A stretch of DNA of 64,000 nucleotides from Nageia nagi. Its lineage: Eukaryota > Pinophyta. The notes under the pieces were generated by a model. It saw only the letters and a list, made by a program, of their open reading frames with translations, did no database searches and had not been told where the DNA came from. This document shows, in pieces, positions 48,830-59,089 of this stretch; positions within the stretch are counted from its first letter, which is position 1; the number at the start of each line of letters is the position of its first letter. Location: assembly GCA_050084985.1 (NCBI GenBank), contig JBITNC010000001.1:208816001-208880000 (forward strand). Direction: 5' to 3'. The position numbers and the translations under genes were made by a program.

Positions 48830-49902
48830 TAAGGCCTAATAATTGTATAACAAGATGCATACAATGATAGTTTCATGGAATATAATGATAATAGGATATG
48901 CACAAAATTGATTTTTTTAAAAAGGCTCTATAGAATTTTAAGTAGATGTAGTTATCATATGTAAAGACATACTCTATATCCTTTTCTAGCATTCTTCTAG
49001 CATGTGCCACCACAAGCTCTAGAAGAAAGTATGAACATCCATCAAAGAGTAGTTGAAAATGGTTTTGCATCAAATATTTTAGTTGTGAAAGCCCTAATAG
49101 GAATGTATGTAGAATTTAGAAAAATGCACAAGGACTAAGAATTGTTTAACAATATGTAGAAACAATTTTAAGGAATGCAATGATTGTAGGATATGCACAA
49201 AATAAGTTTTTTAAAAATACTCTAGAGAGTTTTAAGTAGATGCACTTATTGAATGTAAAACCAAACTCTATAACCTTTGTTGACATTCTTCCAACATGTG
49301 ACACCATGGGAGCTCTAGAAGAAGGTATTGATATCCATCAAAGAGTAGTTAAAAATGGTTTTGCATAAAATTTTGTAGTTGTGAAAGCCCTAATAGGCAT
49401 GTTTGTAAAATATAGAAGCATAGATAAGGATCTAGAATTATTTGATAAAATGCATAATGCAAATATAGCTTCATGGAATGAAATGATCATAGGATATGAA
49501 CAAAGTGTATTTTCTACAAAGGCTCTAGATACTTTTAAGCAAATGCAATTATCAAGTGTAAAAATAGATTCTATAACATTTTCTAGTATTCTTATAGCAT
49601 GTACCAAAGCTCTGCAAGAAAGTAATGACATACATCAAAGAGTAGTTGAAAATGATTTTGTGTTAGATGTTATGGTTGTGACTATCTAGATAGACATGTA
49701 TGCAAAATGTGAAAGCATAGATAAGGCTCTTGAATTATTTTACAAGATGTATAATGCAAAGATAATTTCAAGGACTACAATGATCTTCAATTCATAAATG
49801 AAAATACTAGCAACAACCAATTCATTCAAATATATTAAAAATAGTTTGATAAATACAACTTTACTATCTAAATATGAATTCAAGTATATGGATGTGAAGC
49901 TA
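48830..49902 (+). pseudogene. PPR pseudogene, second segment, copy B
   Basis: Contains the best-preserved PPR stretch of the window. 49381-49689 is an open 102-codon reading through about three repeats: MKALIGMFVKYRSIDKDLEL, FDKMHNANIASWNEMIIGYE, STKALDTFKQMQLSSVKIDS, ITFSSILIACTKALQESNDI. A TAG stops it at 49687, but IDMYAKCESIDKALELFYKM continues in the same frame. Upstream repeats are frameshifted. It is cut at 49902 by a younger retroelement and resumes at 53469. Confidence 0.9.
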
Positions 49903-50081
49903 AAATGCACAAAATAGAAGCAATTTCAATAGATTTTACAATTATTTATAGTTATTTTTTTATAATTATGAAATACATCCATGAAAAAATAAATAAGTCA
50001 ATATGAAATGCAATATAATGAACATGTTAAAATTGCTCACGACACATATATTACACAATCTTAATCAACAGTATTTCTTTT

Positions 50082-50099
50082 TGGCACGCCCGGTGGGAC
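50082..50099 (+). other. Primer binding site-like sequence
   Basis: TGGCACGCCCGGTGGGAC lies just inside the 5' LTR-like end, where plant Ty3/gypsy elements carry their tRNA primer site. I cannot name the tRNA with confidence. Confidence 0.55.
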
Positions 50100-50199
50100 A
50101 CGAAGAAACTTATTGGTGACTCTGCTGAAGCACTATCTATGGTATGTATTAAAGTAAATTATTTGTAAATATCATATTTGCTTTTGAACCTGTCACTTT

Positions 50200-51560
50200 C
50201 TTTTGCAACCTAGAGTTTATGTGGATAAGATCTAAAACTAGAGCAGCAAAAGAAGCACTAGATTTTAGAATGTTAGATACTCCTAAGAGAAAGACCCTGA
50301 TCAAGTCCAAGTCTCTGAATAGTATCAGATCCCTAAAATCCTTTACCAAGCCAAAATCATCCAATCTTCACACTAGAAATACCTCTCTTGAAATGGCTAA
50401 TCTAGCTTAGAATATTTATCCAAAATGGGACAATGGAGTACCAATAGCCCTAGCGATGTTACATGACATCCTAGCAAATGTTTTCAAAACCCTTCCAGAG
50501 TTTGATGTAACTTCAGAGAAAATGGCTTACGAGCATTGTGTTGATGTAGCTGGCCTAGCAAAGATTCATAATATCCAACATGAAGATATCATGGTGAGAT
50601 TACTAGCTCAGTCTTTCAAAGGAAAGGTCCTAGATTGGTACAGGGGCCTTCCTAACGGATCTATAAACACTTGGGCTTAGCTAGCAGAGCCCTTTATCTT
50701 GTAATTTAATGAATTAGGAGATCCCTTTTCCTTGTTAACATAGTTCACTTCAATCAAAAGATATGAGCAAGAAAATATCCCTGATTTCAATATTAGATTC
50801 CAAAAAACTTGGGTGAGAGTCCCCATGCTAGTCAGGCCTCAACAATTTCAAGCCTTGATGTATTACCTGAGAGCCTTTCCTCTGGATCTCTCTCTATAAA
50901 TCCAAAATTCCAAAGTAAATACTTTCCCAAAGGTCTATAGATAAGTAGTATATGCTGAATCCTATCTTATTGTAGTTGGGAAATTGCCAAGTCGCATGCC
51001 AATGCCTTATTTTCCAATAATCGCCCAGCAGCAAATTTTGAGACCTCAAGTAATTAGTTTGGCTCCACCACTGGCTAGTATCCCTGCCCCTTTCCAATAG
51101 TGGCCATCAACCTTGCCAGTCCCTAGAGCTCCCTTGGCCTTACCAACCCCTCATCAGCCTAATATGAATCAAGGGGTAGCCTCATCGATAGAGATTTAGG
51201 AACTTCGAAACTTGTGTAGAAATATGGCAAACCAGATTACCATTCTATGCAGATAAAGCAATGTAAGAAGATATCCTTATCCTACTATAGAAGAGGCTCA
51301 GAATGTGTTGAATGAGGATGTAAGGCAAGCTTCCTCTTCAGGGTCAGCCACTAGTTGGTGTCTGGCTTGCAATAACACTCATGAACAAACCACATGTCTT
51401 GTTTATCAATACTAAGAATATTTATCAAGAAGTGGGGGCATTCCTCTACCTAGTGTAGCTGATGACATAAGCTGAGATGTGAACCTAAGGAATTTTACAC
51501 TAGCAGATATAGGAGGTTTTGCTATGGAAACAAGATCAAGGAAAAACCCCTAGTCTCTAG
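50200..51560 (+). pseudogene. Ty3/gypsy gag
   Basis: Read with a few stops: a basic N-terminus (RSKTRAAKEALDFRML at 50224 on), then MLHDILANVFKTLPEFDVTS (50456 on), then the capsid core VRLLAQSFKGKVLDWYRGLP with NGSINTWA and the following LAEPFI and FNELGDPFSLLT. A Pro-rich linker (~51060-51160) precedes a CLACNNTHEQTTCLVY stretch (~51360), which resembles a degenerate zinc knuckle. The stops are mainly TAG or TAA at former Gln codons (after NTWA, after AEPFIL). It has few frameshifts, so it is younger than other coding remnants here. Confidence 0.85.
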
Positions 51561-51624
51561 TATTCCAGAAAGAAAAGTTGAATCCCAAAAGAGCTCCAGA
51601 ATCAATCATATCAAGATCTTCAGA

Positions 51625-51900
51625 GAAGAAATGAAATAGTAAAAGGTGGTTTGACGGTCAAAAATTAACTTTAGATACTTTCAGAGAAGGAGATTTAGTA
51701 TTGAAATGGGATGAGGATAGAGCTAAACTAGGGAAATACAAAAAATTTGAATCCATGTGGTCCGTACCCTATGTAGTAGCGAAATGCGTTGGTATTATTT
51801 TTGGTATTATTTTTTTTTCAGACTGGGTTCTAAATTCTTCTTTGATAAAGGCAAAATTCTCCCCCAGAGGTCACCATAATGTATATTCATACATAATAAA
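51625..51900 (+). pseudogene. Integrase C-terminal fragment joined to gag
   Basis: Reads KRWFDGQKLTLDTFREGD-like sequence, then DLVLKWDEDRAKLGKYKKFE and SMWSVPYVVAKCVG. This is the conserved C-terminal part of plant Ty3/gypsy integrases (GDLVLxWD...GKxxKFExxWxGPYxV). It follows gag within ~60 bp, which shows the internal deletion. Coding then dissolves into FSPRGHHNVYS. Confidence 0.8.
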
Positions 51901-51984
51901 TTCTTTATTAAAGCCCCGATGTACCTTACTTGCAATCATGAGTTCATTTTAAGATCCCTAGGAGTTTTTTTTTTTGGAGCAAAC

Positions 51985-52640
51985 AAAACAGGTTAGAGTC
52001 AGTAAATAGAGTGTTTTGAAATGAAATGATGACACCATAGAAGAAATGATAAAGCTCAGTTGTGGAAAAGCCTAGGTTTTGAAGGAGGTGAGGTTAGCAA
52101 GAAGAAATTGAAGAAGTTAGAGCCCATAAATTAAGTGTTTCAGAAGTAAAGCATTTTGGAATAAAATGATGACATCACAGAGGATAAGATAGTCACATTT
52201 TGGTAAAGATCAGGTTTCAGAAATGATGAGGTTAGAAAGGGGAATTGAGAAGCTAGGGTCAGTAAATAAAGCATTCCAGAAGGGATGACATCAGTGATTT
52301 CGAGCCTTAACCTAAAATTGGAGCCCGAAAGTGATGAGGTCAGCAAGGAGTGGTCAAATAGTCGAAGCTAGTAAGTAGAGCATTCTGGAATGTAGAGATG
52401 ATGTCATTAGGGAGAATGATGTTCACATTTTTGAATGAAACTGGAGCCTTGGAGATGATGAGGTTAGCAAGGGGAATTGAGAAGCTAGAACTAGTGAGCA
52501 AAAAATTCCAAAGGTAAGTGATGAGGTCAATGATTCTAGGCCTTAACCCAAAATTGGAGCTCAAAAGTGATGAGGTTAGCAAGGAGTGATCAAATAGCTA
52601 GAGCCAATGAGGAGAGCATTCCAAAATGTAGAGACAAGGC
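51985..52640 (+). repeat. Degenerate ~115/235-bp tandem repeats
   Basis: Recurring blocks (gatgaggttagcaagg, ggaattgagaagctag, agcattccagaa, ccttaaccYaaaattggagc) repeat at ~232-236 bp, with a half-period of ~115 bp, over about five half-units. They lie between the integrase fragment and the 3' LTR-like region; a 3' untranslated tandem array is common in plant gypsy elements. Confidence 0.8.
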
Positions 52641-53160
52641 TAACAAGAGGTTATATCATAGTTATCAAGCCATATCATCTATAATCTACCCTATTTTTGT
52701 AATATTCTACCAAGTGGCGTATGTAGGTAGTATCAGTTAAAAGAAGGCTAGAATCTTGAAGCTATTTTTGTAAGCATTTCTATTCTACAATTCTTGTAAC
52801 TATTGTTACTGTAGTATAAGTATATGAAAATAAAGTGAAAGAAGGGTTAGAAGCCTAGTATTGCTCTTTACATTTGTTCTTAAAGACCTATAGTTTTTAT
52901 TAGTAATATGATACCATCTTGACCTTTCTTATCTAGCACTCATAATTGTCATGCTTAATTTGGTTACATCGTGGCAGCTTGGCTTGTTTCCTGAATGATA
53001 ATTACGAGTTGCTAGTATAACTGTGTCTGCTACATGGTAGAGTAAAGCTGGGAAACTATTAGAGAGTGAGAGCTTGTACCGTAGCTGCTACACTAGATTC
53101 AGGCCAAGGTTTCACACACTATGAAAGCCCGCGCTAAACTAGTGATCCACCTTTGCTTTC

Positions 53161-53337
53161 TCTCTTGTTACCCTAAGCCTTTTGCTTAAATTCCTTGCAC
53201 TCTACTCCTTTTTATTTTCTCTCTTGTTACCCTAAGCCTTTTGCTTAAATTCCTTGCACTCTACTCCTTTTTATTTTCTCTCTTGTTACCCTAAGCCTTT
53301 TGCTTAAATTCCTCGCACCCTACTCTTTTATTTCCTT
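53161..53337 (+). repeat. 59-bp tandem repeat, three copies
   Basis: Copies start at 53161, 53220 and 53279, each beginning tctcttgttaccctaagcc. The first two are nearly identical and the third has a few changes. Located within the LTR-like end of the insertion. Confidence 0.92.
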
Positions 53338-53468
53338 TCCTATTACTTTTTCTACGCCCAATAGATATGGAACCGACCTTCTCTAGAGATCAGACTATCA
53401 CTATAGTCTGTTCATGATTTACTTTGGTTAAGATTGCTCATGGTGCATATATTACACAATCTTAATCA

Positions 53469-55232
53469 ATAAGCCTTTTTTGTTAGATCCTAAATATGCT
53501 CCATCTTATGTTATTCTATCAAATATTTATGTCAAAGTGGATAACTAGGATGATGTTAAAAGAGTAAGGATATTGATGAAAGATAAAGGAATAAAGAAGA
53601 CATATGGATGTATTTGGGTTGAAGTTTATAAATAGATACATGCTCTTCTTATAGGATACATATCACAACCATAAACATAGGATATCTATGAAAAATTGGA
53701 GAAATTATCAAGTGATATGATGGTAATGAGGTATATTACAAATACAATATTTGTATTGCATGATGTGGAGGTTGATTATAAAGAATTAATTCTCCATGAT
53801 CATAGCAAAAAGCTATCAATTACATTCAAGATGTTAAAGAATCCCCTCAAACCTATTATTAGAGTTATTAAGAAACTTTTAGTATGTAATGAATACCATA
53901 CTATAACCAAGTTTATCTCAAATATTGTTGGAAGGGATACTATTATGAGTATGCAAACAAATTTCATCATTTTAAATATGGAGAATATTTGTGAGTGCCT
54001 TGATAAAAATGTATTAAAAATGTAAAAAAACACACAAGGCTTGATAATTATTTGACAAAATGAATGATGTAAATAGAGTTTCATGAAATGAAATGATTGA
54101 GGATATGTAGTTCATGAATACAATAACGATTCCCTTTAACTCTTTTATCAAATGAAGCACTTGGAGCCAACTCTAACAACATGACCTTTTTATATATTCT
54201 ACTTGCATTCAACCATGTAGGCCTTGTGGATGAGGGATTTAAATAATTTAGTAACAAGAGTGAATATTATCATATTATTCTTAAGATGAATCATTATACA
54301 TGCATTCTTGACCTTCTTGGTCATGCAAGCTATCTTGAAAGAGCTTTGAACTTCATTATCAAGATTCCCACAAGACCTGAATTGGATATATGGATGTGTC
54401 TACTTTGGTGCTTATAGATGATATAAGAATTTAGGAATAGGGTAATTTATGGTAATAAGCCTTTTTTATTAGAGATTTCATATGCTCCATCTTATGTTCT
54501 TCTTCCAAATATTTATGCCAAAGTGACCAGTTGGGATGATGTTTAAAGAGTAAGGACATTGATGAAAGATAGAGGAATCAAGAAGAAATATGGATGTATT
54601 TGGGCTAAAGTTGATAAAAGGGTGCAAAAATTTCTTATAGGAGATAGATAACAACCAAAAACATAATATATTTATGGAAATTTGTAGAAATTATCAAGCA
54701 AGATGAATGTAGTAGGGTATTTTCCAAATACAATACATATGTTGCATGATGTGGAGGTTGGTGATAAATAATTACTTCTATACCAATTTAATGAAAAGGT
54801 TTAAATTATATTCAAGTTGTTAAAGACTCCCCCCATAACTATTATTATAGTTATGAAGAACCTTTGAATATGTAATGATTGCTATACTATAAACAAGTTT
54901 ATCTCTAATATTGTTGGAAGGGACATTGTTATAAGGGATGCAAAAAGATTCCATCATTTCAAAAATGGAGAATGTTATTATGGAGATTATTGGTGATGTA
55001 AAGTAATTCATGATATTCATAACAAGGTCATAGGTAGATGTAATTAACAAGTGTAAAACTTAACTCTATAACCTTTTTTAGCATTCTTCTAGCATGTACA
55101 CCATGGGAGCTTTAGTAGAAGGTATAGACATACATTAAAAAGTAGTTGAAAATGGATTTGAATTGAAATTTATGGGTATCTCAACCTTTATCAATGTGTA
55201 TGCAAAATATGGAAGAATATAAACCTAAAACC
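53469..55232 (+). pseudogene. PPR-DYW pseudogene, third segment with second DYW end, copy B
   Basis: 53480-53990 gives E-type sequence (APSYVILSNIYVKVD) and a first DYW domain; 53696-54025 is open for 109 codons ([45 protein letters not shown]). HSE reads HSKK and CxxCH reads CNEYH, so the deaminase site is lost. This domain runs into a second PPR gene part (VSALI-like, then HYTCILDLLGHASYLERALN at ~54295, GCIW/GVIW-type linker) that ends in a second DYW domain with GECYYGDYW and stop TGA at 54994-54996. More PPR sequence follows to ~55232. Two gene ends are thus joined head to tail. Many frame breaks. Confidence 0.85.
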
Positions 55233-55904
55233 CTAAAAAATTAAGCATTACCATTACAAGTAAAACACCTATAAATCGAGATCAAACCAAACCACTCCAA
55301 TCATAAAATCAAACCACTATAATCATAAATTCATAAAATGGAGTGTATAATTTAAGTACAACTACCCATTTAAGGCATCATTCAACTCCAAGTAAGTACC
55401 ACTAGTTTTGCATTATTTATATTTTGCTAGGGTTTTTCTCATAAATTATGTATTATCCATCTAGAATAGTTTCATAGGATAAAGACTAGAAAATAAAACC
55501 AATTCAAGCTAGAGGTTGCAAAAATCTACATGCAACTATAGAAAACACAACTAAATTAAGTAATTTATAAGAAAATATACCTCCAACTATATAAAATCAC
55601 TCCCCTAGGCCAATGGCTCTTCCTCTTTCTCCTCCTCACCCTACAAAACTTGTATGTAATCTCAACTATTGAGTTAAAATGATAGATTTTGAGGGATCTT
55701 TTTTTTAATACAAATTAAATGATATATCAGATGTTGTATTGTGTCTAATATAACATCCTAATGGACATTAATTATAGCATTTAAATTAGATTATTAGGAA
55801 AAAACATAATAAGGCATTTTATTATATTTTATTTTATTACTAATATTATTACAAATATTAATAATTTTATTTTATTTTACTTTATTAATATTAAAACAAT
55901 TATA
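55233..55904. other. No gene seen; simple AT-rich sequence
   Basis: Short local repeats (atcaaaccaaaccac / aaatcaaaccac near 55280-55315) and AT-rich DNA; no protein match on either strand. Confidence 0.5.
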
Positions 55905-56050
55905 GGGTTAGGATTAGGGTGTAGGGTTAGGGTTAGGATATAGGGTTAGGGTTAGGGTATAGGGTTATGATGAGGATGTAAGGTTAGGGTGAGTTTTTAA
56001 TGTTTGGGTTAGGGTATAGGGTTAGAGTTAGGGTGCAAGGTTAAGGAGTT
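55905..56050 (+). repeat. Telomere-like repeat block 1 (TTAGGG variants)
   Basis: Irregular ttagggttaggg and tatagggttaggg units, degenerate and interrupted. Interstitial, not a chromosome end. Confidence 0.75.
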
Positions 56051-56224
56051 CAAGTCTCATAATCCCTAAAAGATGAAAAACATGTTATGTTATATTAAGC
56101 TCTTAAATGTGTGATGTATATCCTCTTGTTGGAATTTATGGATGATTTATGGGAATAAAATAATCTACAATGATTATATTTTATGCAATTCATGATTAGG
56201 ATTAGACTATATAGATCTGGGTGC
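56051..56224. other. Spacer with direct-repeat segment
   Basis: 56165-56205 (ctacaatgattatattttat, gcaattcatgattagg) is repeated with changes at 57177-57217, flanking the telomere-like block and copia fragment. Confidence 0.6.
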
Positions 56225-56530
56225 AAGTTATGGTGAAGGTGTTAGGGTTTAGAATTTATGGTTTAGGTTGGGATTTAAGGTTTAGGTTAGTGTTTAGGTT
56301 AGGGTTTAGATTTTAGGTTAAGGTTTAGAATTTAGGTTATGTTTAAGGGTTTAGGATTAAGGTTTAGGCTTTATGGCTTAGGGTTTACGTTAGGGTTTAT
56401 TATTTAGGTTATAATTTAGGGTTTAGTTTAGTGTTTAGTTTAGGGTTTAGGGTTTAAGATTTAAGGTTTAAGATATAGGTAATGGTTTAGGGTTTAATAT
56501 TTATGTTAGGGTTTGGAGTTAAGGTTTTAC
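56225..56530 (+). repeat. Telomere-like repeat block 2 (TTTAGGG variants)
   Basis: Many diverged copies of tttaggg / tttaggtt / agggttta, the plant telomere heptamer type. No long perfect array. Confidence 0.75.
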
Positions 56531-56554
56531 TCATTAACTCTAAATTTCAAATTC

Positions 56555-57180
56555 ATTCTAGAATATAAATAATCATTATAACAATTACAACTAAAACTAA
56601 GTCTTTATATTCCTTTGGTGAACAAATCTATAACTTGCTCCTTGGTGATATAATTATTAATGTTAATAATCTTCTTCTACATCATATCTCTTATGAAATG
56701 ATACTTCAAGTACATATTTATTTGATTTACTCTTATGGATTGGATTCTTTACTAACTTGATTATACTTGTGCTATTAAAAAATATTATTGTAGGGTAATT
56801 TTGGGTCTCACTAATATCTTCTAGTGCATTCCTAAACTAAATATATTAAGCATTCAACTTTTATCAAATATAGTATTTAAGTATTATTTGATTCTTATAA
56901 CTCATCATAATAATGATTAATTATATTAGTATCCAAAATTAAGAGTTCTTTTGACATACCTTAGAATTTATTAGCAGCTCTCGAGTGGTTTTGTGATGGC
57001 TAACTCATGTACATTGACACAAATGAAATATCAAAAGCTATATTTGGTCTTGTAGTGATGATGAATATTAGGCTCCTAAAAATGCTCATATATATTATCA
57101 CATAACCCTTATCAACCTTATAATATTTATATAATAATTAACCATGTGTAATAAGTGTACAAATCAATTTATTAACTACA
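56555..57180 (-). pseudogene. Ty1/copia RT-RNase H C-terminal remnant
   Basis: On the minus strand: TTRPNIAFDISFVSMYMS (~57045-57100), matching the SLxYLTxTRPDIxFAxxxxSRYM region of copia pol, then ECTRRY and PKLPYNNIF (the RNase H strand before DN), HKYNQVSKESNP (usually KNPxxHxRxKHI), YVLEVSFHKRYDVEED and finally YITKEQVIDLFTKGI, the conserved end of copia pol. Frames shift several times. No LTR seen on either side; telomere-like repeats flank it. Confidence 0.75.
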
Positions 57181-57212
57181 ATGATTGAATTTTATACAAT
57201 TCATGGTTAGGA

Positions 57213-57470
57213 TTAGGGTGTGTAGGATAGGATGAAAGGGTTAGGGTGATAGAATAGGGTTTAGTATTTAGGTATTAGGGTTTATTTTATTCTTTAGGTT
57301 TTAAGGTTTAGGTTAGAGTTTAGGGTTTAGGATAGGGTTTAGGTTTTAGGACTAAGAGTTTAAGGTTTAGGGATTAGGGTTTAGATTAGGGTCAAGGTTT
57401 AGGGATTAGATTAAGGTTTAGGTTATTATCTAGGTTTAGGTTTTATGTTAGGGTTTTTTATAAGATAATA
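57213..57470 (+). repeat. Telomere-like repeat block 3
   Basis: Diverged ttaggg/tttaggg units (agggtttagggtttagg near 57315-57330), with the same base composition as block 2. Confidence 0.75.
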
Positions 57471-57599
57471 ATTTTTTTTATAAGTTAATTTTTATATATT
57501 AGGACTTAATTTAATTTTTTTGTTTATTAATACATGTTATCCTAAACCATTAACCCTAAATGCTAAGTTAATATTTTTAACATTAGTTTTTAAAATTTT

Positions 57600-57675
57600 A
57601 ATCATAAACCTTAAAATATAAAACCCTAAACCCTAGCACCTAAAATCCTAAACCCTAACCCTAATAAATAAGTTT
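57600..57675 (-). repeat. Telomere-like repeat block 4, opposite orientation
   Basis: Contains aaaccctaaaccctagcacc and aaaccctaaccctaataaat, i.e. CCCTAAA units, inverted relative to blocks 1-3. Confidence 0.75.
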
Positions 57676-57689
57676 TAATATTTGACCCT

Positions 57690-58450
57690 AAACTCTTAAT
57701 TTTATTTATATTTGGAAGAATATGAATTTTATTGCATGAATAATAATATATGATTTTTTAAAGTTGATATCACTATGTCAAGTACTCATGATGAGCCATA
57801 TATCTTATCATGTGTTCATATACTAAGGTATGATATTTATTTTGATGAGGATGAGCTACCAAATCCATCTCATATTAGGAGGACTAATAATTCCATTGAT
57901 GATGATGAGACATAGGTATATGTTATTAAAAATGAGTGTAAACATATATGTATTTACATTTTATGTCATTAAGAATGAGGTATATACAATATTGTTATAT
58001 GAAATATTTAACTAATTAATAGTATGGTATTTATTATAGTAACACCATGATGATGATGATCTTGAGATAATTAATATCAAATTTTGAATTAGTTTTTGAT
58101 TTAATATTAAATATAACTAAAATTAACAATATCATATAAAGTTTCATGACTAAGTGTTTAATTTGTAGAATGTAAATTATACAAATCCATCAAATGGAAA
58201 GGGAACAACACATAAAAGGATTAGATATCAAACATGAATTCAAAATGTTTTTAGAAGTGATAATGATGTTGAGCCTTTTACATTTGATCTACCTTTAAAG
58301 AATTTGTATGATCTTCCACTTCCTATTGAAGAGCAAGATTTATATCAACATACATATGATCAAAAGCTATATAGTGCATAGCCAATTAAAGATCCTTTTC
58401 CACAAGCTTATTTGCTATTAGAATATTATAGTAATATATATAGTAAGATA
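57690..58450 (+). pseudogene. Exon-like fragments upstream of SET-like domain
   Basis: Three coding-like pieces are separated by intron-like gaps: an acidic FDEDELPNPSHIRRTNNSID (57838-57910) ending at a GTATAT donor-like site; HHDDDDLEI (58046-58072); and NPSNGKGTTHKRIRYQ, then VEPFTFDLPLKNLYDLPLPI and DPFPQAYLLLEYYSNIY (58180-58440). I do not recognise them. They lead into the SET-like piece, so they may be the N-terminal exons of one captured gene. Confidence 0.35.
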
Positions 58451-58513
58451 ATCTAAATATATATGTATAGCTATCATGGGTTTATTCATATTGAATGATA
58501 TTTTTATTCCTTA

Positions 58514-58880
58514 AGGTAGTATAAAATATCCATTAATGTCATTTTATGGGCTAATCTATAGTAGAAAATATTATATATAATTAGCAAAGAAGCAAGGTAA
58601 CATTAGAAGCTATTGTATTTTTACAAATTAACAATCAAACACCAAGACTTATAAACATTTCTACATTGATGGTAGGAAAAAGATGCATGGAAATATTGCA
58701 AGATATATAAATAATTCCATCAATAGTGGGTTCCTCCTAAATTGTTAATTTCCCTATTTTGAAAAACAAAAAGTAGTCTTCATGCATGAAGAGTTAGATG
58801 GTTATCTAGGTGTAGTTCCTATTAGAAGTTTGAAATGTGATGATGAGGTATTAGTGTCTTACAATTATAGAAAAGAAAAA
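58514..58880 (+). pseudogene. SET-domain-like fragment
   Basis: Reads IKYPLMSFYGLIYSRKYYI, then NIRSYCIFTN, FYIDGRKKMHGNIARYINNS, a hydrophobic VVFMHEELDGYLGVVPIRSL and finally KCDDEVLVSYNYRKEKK. The order (GxIxS at the start, IDxxxxGNIARxINxS, then VxxxxIxxxDEVxVxYNY) is that of a SET lysine-methyltransferase domain: the GNIARYINNS stretch stands for the NxxR(F/Y)INHS cofactor motif and DEVLVSYNY for the EELxxDY end. Two in-frame stops (after YYI and after NC) make it dead. It lies ~200 bp 5' of a CACTA transposase on the same strand. Confidence 0.55.
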
Positions 58881-59089
58881 AAATTCCAAAAGTATTAAAA
58901 ATATAATCTTTATTAATGTTTTTTCATGCAATATCTATTTATGAAAGATATTATATTTTTTTCAAAAACTTCTAATGAAAAAAATCATGTAAAACCTATT
59001 AACGAGCTATTATTGCAATATACTTGTCCATTTATTACTAATGCAATAAACTTGTTCATTTATTAATGATAATATTATGTTTTTTGAAG
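58881..59089. other. AT-rich gap
   Basis: Intron- or spacer-like AT-rich DNA with a duplicated motif (tattactaatgcaataaacttg-like halves near 59030-59060). Confidence 0.4.

Larger units (their letters stand above)
49903..53468 (+). mobile_element. Gag-integrase deletion derivative of a Ty3/gypsy element
   Basis: A 3.57-kb insertion absent from copy A, replacing ~130 bp of the PPR E region. The left end keeps only ~40 bp of LTR-like sequence (50030-50070) matching the right end (53428-53469), followed by a primer-site-like TGGCACGCCCGGTGGGAC. A gag region is followed directly by an integrase C-terminal fragment; protease, RT, RNase H and the integrase core are missing. The 3' part has tandem repeats and LTR-like sequence. 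It has clearly more CpG than its surroundings, so it is younger. Confidence 0.8.

Noticed and set aside
49381-49689. Functional short PPR gene
   Set aside because: It is an open stretch inside a longer frameshifted PPR reading that is cut by two retroelements; no start codon of its own fits the family.
55905-57675. True telomere or chromosome end
   Set aside because: Arrays are short, degenerate, in both orientations, and followed by CACTA and copia sequence.
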